Assembly (NCBI RefSeq): GCF_004944975.1 | Contig: NZ_SPQG01000004.1 | Location: 162,569-226,568, forward strand | DNA from: Halorhabdus amylolytica | GTDB taxonomy: Archaea; Halobacteriota; Halobacteria; Halobacteriales; Haloarculaceae | DNA length: 64,000 nucleotides | Direction: 5' to 3' | Shown here: one piece after another, positions 61,125-64,000 of the stretch | Layout: every line of letters starts with the position of its first letter | How positions within the stretch are numbered: position 1 is the stretch's first letter | Made by a program: the position numbers and the translations under genes | Notes under the pieces: model-generated | What the model saw: the letters and a program-made list of their open reading frames with translations, nothing else | What the model was told of the DNA's origin: nothing | The model's database searches: none

Positions 61125-63191
61125 TCAGAACTCCTCGGGGCCGGGCGCAGGAACGCCGTCCCCGCCCGGCCCGTCGGGGCCGCCCAGGTCGTACTCCTCG
61201 CGCAACTCCCGGATGCGATCGCGGATGTCCGCCGCGAGTTCGAACTCCAGGTTGTCCGCCGCTTCCTGCATGCGCTCTTGTAAGTCTTCGATCAACCGGG
61301 CTGCGGCCTCCTCGTCCTCGGGATCGGCCGTCGCCGACCCGCCGGTGTCGGTCTTGCTCCCGGGAAGATTCGTCTCGCCAATGGCCTTCTCGATGGTGGT
61401 CGGTTCGTGACCGTGTTCCTCGTTGTATTCCCGCTGAATGCGCCGCCGCCGACGCGTCTCCTCGATGGCCGCCTCCATGGCATCGCTGGGGTCGTCGGCG
61501 TACAGGACCACCGTACCGTTGACGTTGCGGGCGGCCCGTCCCATCGTCTGGACCAGCGTCGTCTCACTCCGAAGGAACCCCTCCTGATCGGCATCCAGTA
61601 TCGCCACGAGACTCACCTCGGGGATGTCCAGGCCCTCCCGCAGGAGGTTGATCCCCACCAGGACGTCGAACTCGCCCGCCCGGAGTCCGCGGACGAGTTC
61701 GTGCCGTTCCAGCGTGTCGGTCTCGTCGTGCATATACTCGACGGCGACGCCCGCCTCCTGGAGATACTCCGTGAGGTCCTCGGCCATGCGCTTGGTCAGG
61801 GTCGTCACCAGCGCCCGCTCGTCGTCGGGCAGGGCGTCCAATCTGTCCATCAGATCGTCGACCTGCGATTCGGCGGGGCTGACCTCGATCTCCGGGTCGA
61901 CCAGGTAGGTCGGGCGGACGATCTGTTCGACCACCTGATCGCTCACCTCCCGTTCGTAGTCACCGGGCGTCGCCGAGACGTACAGCGTCTGATCCGTCTT
62001 TGCCTCGAACTCCTCGAAGGTCAGCGGGCGGTTGTCGTAGGCCGTCGGGAGCCGGAAGCCGTTCTCGACGAGGGAGTCCTTGCGGGACTTATCGCCCTCG
62101 TACTGGCCGCGGATCTGGGGGATCGTCTGGTGGGACTCGTCGACGACCGTCAGGAAGTCATCGGGGAAGTAATCGAGAAGGGTGTAGGGGGCCTCTCCCG
62201 ACTCCCGGTCCGAGAGGTGCACGGAGTAGTTCTCGATACCCGAGCAGTAACCGGTCTCTTCGAGCATTTCGAGGTCAAATGTCGTCCGCTCTTCGATGCG
62301 CTGAGCGGCCACGAGGTCGCCCTGGCGCTCGAAATAGCTGACCCGCTGTTCCATCAGTTCCTCGATCTCCTCGATTGCCGCCTCGATCTGCTGGCCGGGG
62401 ATCGAGTAGTGCTCTGCGGGGTGGATCAAGGCGGCAGGTTCCTCACTCACCAGGTCGCCCTCCAGTGGGTCGAGTTTCGAGATTCGGTCGATCTCTTCAC
62501 CCCAGAACTCCACGCGAAGGGCGTAGCGGCCGTACATCGGGTAGATCTCGACAGTGTCGCCCCGCACGCGGAACGTGCCGTGTGTGAAGTCGACGTCGTT
62601 GCGTTCGTAGTTCAGATCGACGAGCCGCCCCAGCAACTCGTCACGGTCAATCTCCTGGCCCACCTCCAGCCGCAGGGACATGTCGACGTAGTTCGCGGGA
62701 TCACCCAGGCCATAGATGGCCGAGACGCTGGCGATGACGATCACATCCTCGCGGGTCAGCAGCGAGCGTGTCGCGGAGTGACGCAGGCGATCGATCTCGT
62801 CGTTGATCGAGGCGTCCTTTTCGATGTACTTGTCGGTCTGTTCGACGTAGGCCTCGGGCTGGTAGTAGTCGTAATAGGAGACAAAATATTCGACGGCGTT
62901 GTCCGGAAAGAGTTCCCGGAACTCCTCGTACAGTTGGGCGGCGAGGGTCTTGTTGTGGGCGATCACGAGGGTAGGTTGCTGGATCTCCTCGATGACCCAC
63001 GAGACGGTATTCGTTTTGCCCGAGCCAGTGACGCCCAGCAGGGTCTGTTTGTCCATCCCCGAGCGATAGCCCTCGGCGAGTTGCTCGATGGCGTCGGGCT
63101 GATCGCCTGCTGGATCAAAAGGCGCGTCAACGCGGAACGCGCTCTCGGCGTCGGGACGGTCTGGCGAGAGGGGGCCGCCGGTGTCGCTCAC
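61125..63191 (-). CDS. uvrB: UvrB, excinuclease ABC subunit B
   Basis: The damage-verifying helicase of bacterial-type nucleotide excision repair, which haloarchaea acquired. The 688-residue protein has the P-loop GVTGSGKTN (about 53-61), the beta-hairpin segment [12 protein letters not shown] (about 105-116), [10 protein letters not shown] (about 348-357), the helicase motif QTMGRAARN (about 548-556) and a C-terminal UVR motif ([19 protein letters not shown]). A linker rich in Ser/Thr/Asp lies before the UVR motif. Intact. Confidence 0.97.
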   Translation of the reverse strand: MSDTGGPLSPDRPDAESAFRVDAPFDPAGDQPDAIEQLAEGYRSGMDKQTLLGVTGSGKTNTVSWVIEEIQQPTLVIAHNKTLAAQLYEEFRELFPDNAVEYFVSYYDYYQPEAYVEQTDKYIEKDASINDEIDRLRHSATRSLLTREDVIVIASVSAIYGLGDPANYVDMSLRLEVGQEIDRDELLGRLVDLNYERNDVDFTHGTFRVRGDTVEIYPMYGRYALRVEFWGEEIDRISKLDPLEGDLVSEEPAALIHPAEHYSIPGQQIEAAIEEIEELMEQRVSYFERQGDLVAAQRIEERTTFDLEMLEETGYCSGIENYSVHLSDRESGEAPYTLLDYFPDDFLTVVDESHQTIPQIRGQYEGDKSRKDSLVENGFRLPTAYDNRPLTFEEFEAKTDQTLYVSATPGDYEREVSDQVVEQIVRPTYLVDPEIEVSPAESQVDDLMDRLDALPDDERALVTTLTKRMAEDLTEYLQEAGVAVEYMHDETDTLERHELVRGLRAGEFDVLVGINLLREGLDIPEVSLVAILDADQEGFLRSETTLVQTMGRAARNVNGTVVLYADDPSDAMEAAIEETRRRRRIQREYNEEHGHEPTTIEKAIGETNLPGSKTDTGGSATADPEDEEAAARLIEDLQERMQEAADNLEFELAADIRDRIRELREEYDLGGPDGPGGDGVPAPGPEEF

Positions 63192-63257
63192 GGTTGTGAC
63201 CTGCTACGTGCTGGAGTAGTTTTACCCGTTCGCTTGCGACAGGACGTCGCCAGCCCG

Positions 63258-64000
63258 TCACGCCACCTCGACCCACAGCGGCCCGGCCCAGGCGAGTCCG
63301 CCGTCGGCCTGCGCGAGGCGGACGTAGTAGGTGTCGGCGTCGATCCCGCGCTCGTCGTCGAAGGCCATGCCCGTGATCGGCTCGTCGTCCGTCCAGGATT
63401 CCTCGACGGTGTAGGCGTCGAGGTCCGCGTCGGAGTCGTCAGTCCCCTCGAAACGCCGCCAGTCTTCGTTGTTTTTGACGACCGTGAGCCGTTCGACGGG
63501 ACCGGTCCCCGCCACGGCCACCGACACCTCGCGCTCGGCCGTCGGCGAGTCGACGGTGACAGTGCTGTCGGGATCAGCCACACGGGTGCCGTTCACGGCG
63601 AACTCGACCCGGATCCGGTGTGGCTGGCTCGTCCCGTAGACCTGCCGGTTCCGCAGGCTCTCGAAGATTGTCTCGCGGGAGAGTTCGGTGGCGTGGATGC
63701 CCGCGAGCCCGCCGGGATAGCTCGGCTCGTTCCAGATGCGCCAGATCAACCCCCAGCCGATCCCCTTCTCGCGCCACTCCGAGAGGGATGGCAAGTGAGC
63801 GTCGGCATGCAACAGCGAGTGGCCAGGACGCGCGTCGTGATAGTCGGCCGAGGCCATCAGTCCGACGCGGTTCCCCAACGCGAGGGCGTCCTGGACGTGG
63901 TGGCCCGGGCGCTCGGCCTCGCCGTGACCCATCTCGATCGGATGGTCGTTTCCCTCCCAGGCTGGGCGTTCGCTGTTTCCCCACTGGGAGTAGACTTCCG
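63258..64000 (-). CDS. DUF3604 family protein, truncated at the right edge
   Basis: The C-terminal 247 residues or so of a DUF3604 protein. The frame continues past 63932 to the window edge (SQWGNSERPAWEGNDHPIEM). It carries GHHVQDALALGNRVGLMASADYHDARPGH, with Asp/His residues resembling the metal-binding end of PHP-like phosphodiesterase/phosphatase folds, and a C-terminal beta-sandwich (RIRVEFAVNGT and VERLTVVKNNEDW). The 5' part is outside the window. Function unknown. Confidence 0.8.
   Translation of the reverse strand, partial: EVYSQWGNSERPAWEGNDHPIEMGHGEAERPGHHVQDALALGNRVGLMASADYHDARPGHSLLHADAHLPSLSEWREKGIGWGLIWRIWNEPSYPGGLAGIHATELSRETIFESLRNRQVYGTSQPHRIRVEFAVNGTRVADPDSTVTVDSPTAEREVSVAVAGTGPVERLTVVKNNEDWRRFEGTDDSDADLDAYTVEESWTDDEPITGMAFDDERGIDADTYYVRLAQADGGLAWAGPLWVEVA

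Noticed and set aside
1-64000. tRNA, rRNA, CRISPR or complete insertion-sequence genes
   Set aside because: The gaps were scanned and no cloverleaf, rRNA core, regular repeat-spacer array or transposase gene could be supported by eye. Short structured RNAs could still be missed.

Overview
The window is a dense, high-GC, acidic-protein segment of a haloarchaeal chromosome. The signs are halophile-type acidic proteomes, TATA boxes 25-30 nt upstream of start codons that suggest leaderless mRNAs, archaeal ribosomal proteins L40e and L18Ae, prefoldin alpha, FtsY, a CofH-type FO synthase subunit, Tsr3, HTH_10 (Bat-type) and DICT-domain proteins, and a haloarchaeal dodecin. A GH94 cellobiose-phosphorylase-like enzyme together with a complete set of [NiFe]-hydrogenase maturation genes (hypCDEAB plus hypF) is unusual for aerobic haloarchaea. 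It suggests a saccharolytic, facultatively anaerobic or fermentative genus such as Halorhabdus; that genus call is an inference.

Layout. 0-3 kb: a surface-glycan or glycolipid operon (GT2, DUF2304, NodB-type deacetylase, AglD/LPG-synthase-type membrane protein). 3-9 kb: hisA, an MFS transporter, a multi-PAS histidine kinase, then hisB coupled to an ACT-domain regulator. 9-18.7 kb: small membrane proteins, an alpha/beta hydrolase divergent from pgi, a VapBC-type toxin-antitoxin pair, a lipoprotein, and the proC-proB-proA operon. 18.6-28 kb: the GH94 phosphorylase, cofH, MATE, Ca2+/Na+ and Na+/H+ transporters. 28-36.5 kb: an MBL hydrolase, L40e, an enolase-superfamily protein, tsr3, a peroxiredoxin fused to a long acidic tail, and a two-gene operon that pairs a siroheme sulfite/nitrite reductase with an F420-dehydrogenase (FrhB) subunit. 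36.5-39.6 kb: rpl18a-pfdA-ftsY and a degenerate membrane histidine kinase.

40-43.9 kb: the hypC-D-E-A-B operon. 43.9-45 kb: a small AT-richer islet with a four-helix membrane protein and two overlapping, mutually similar acidic microproteins. 45-49 kb: nrdR-nrdA-nrdB, a class I ribonucleotide reductase operon whose small subunit has the class Ic (Mn/Fe, Phe instead of Tyr) ligand pattern. 49-51.7 kb: two tandem MFS paralogues that are also related to the MFS at 3.9 kb. 51.8-56 kb: hypF convergent with a stand-alone nuoCD. 56-64 kb: ilvD, a 219-bp IS200/IS605-like remnant, DICT, beta-RFAP synthase homologue, dodecin, uvrB and a truncated DUF3604 gene at the edge.

Themes that the gene list alone does not show: (1) at least five short tandem duplications with 24-33 bp units, some perfect, two of them altering proteins (CofH and the degenerate kinase) and two next to start codons; (2) redox chemistry around F420 and [NiFe] maturation (cofH, frhB-sulfite reductase, hyp genes, lone nuoCD); (3) several microgenes under 60 codons that are easily missed. 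No rRNA, tRNA or CRISPR array was recognised. The only gene-poor stretch over 300 bases is 39641-39999.
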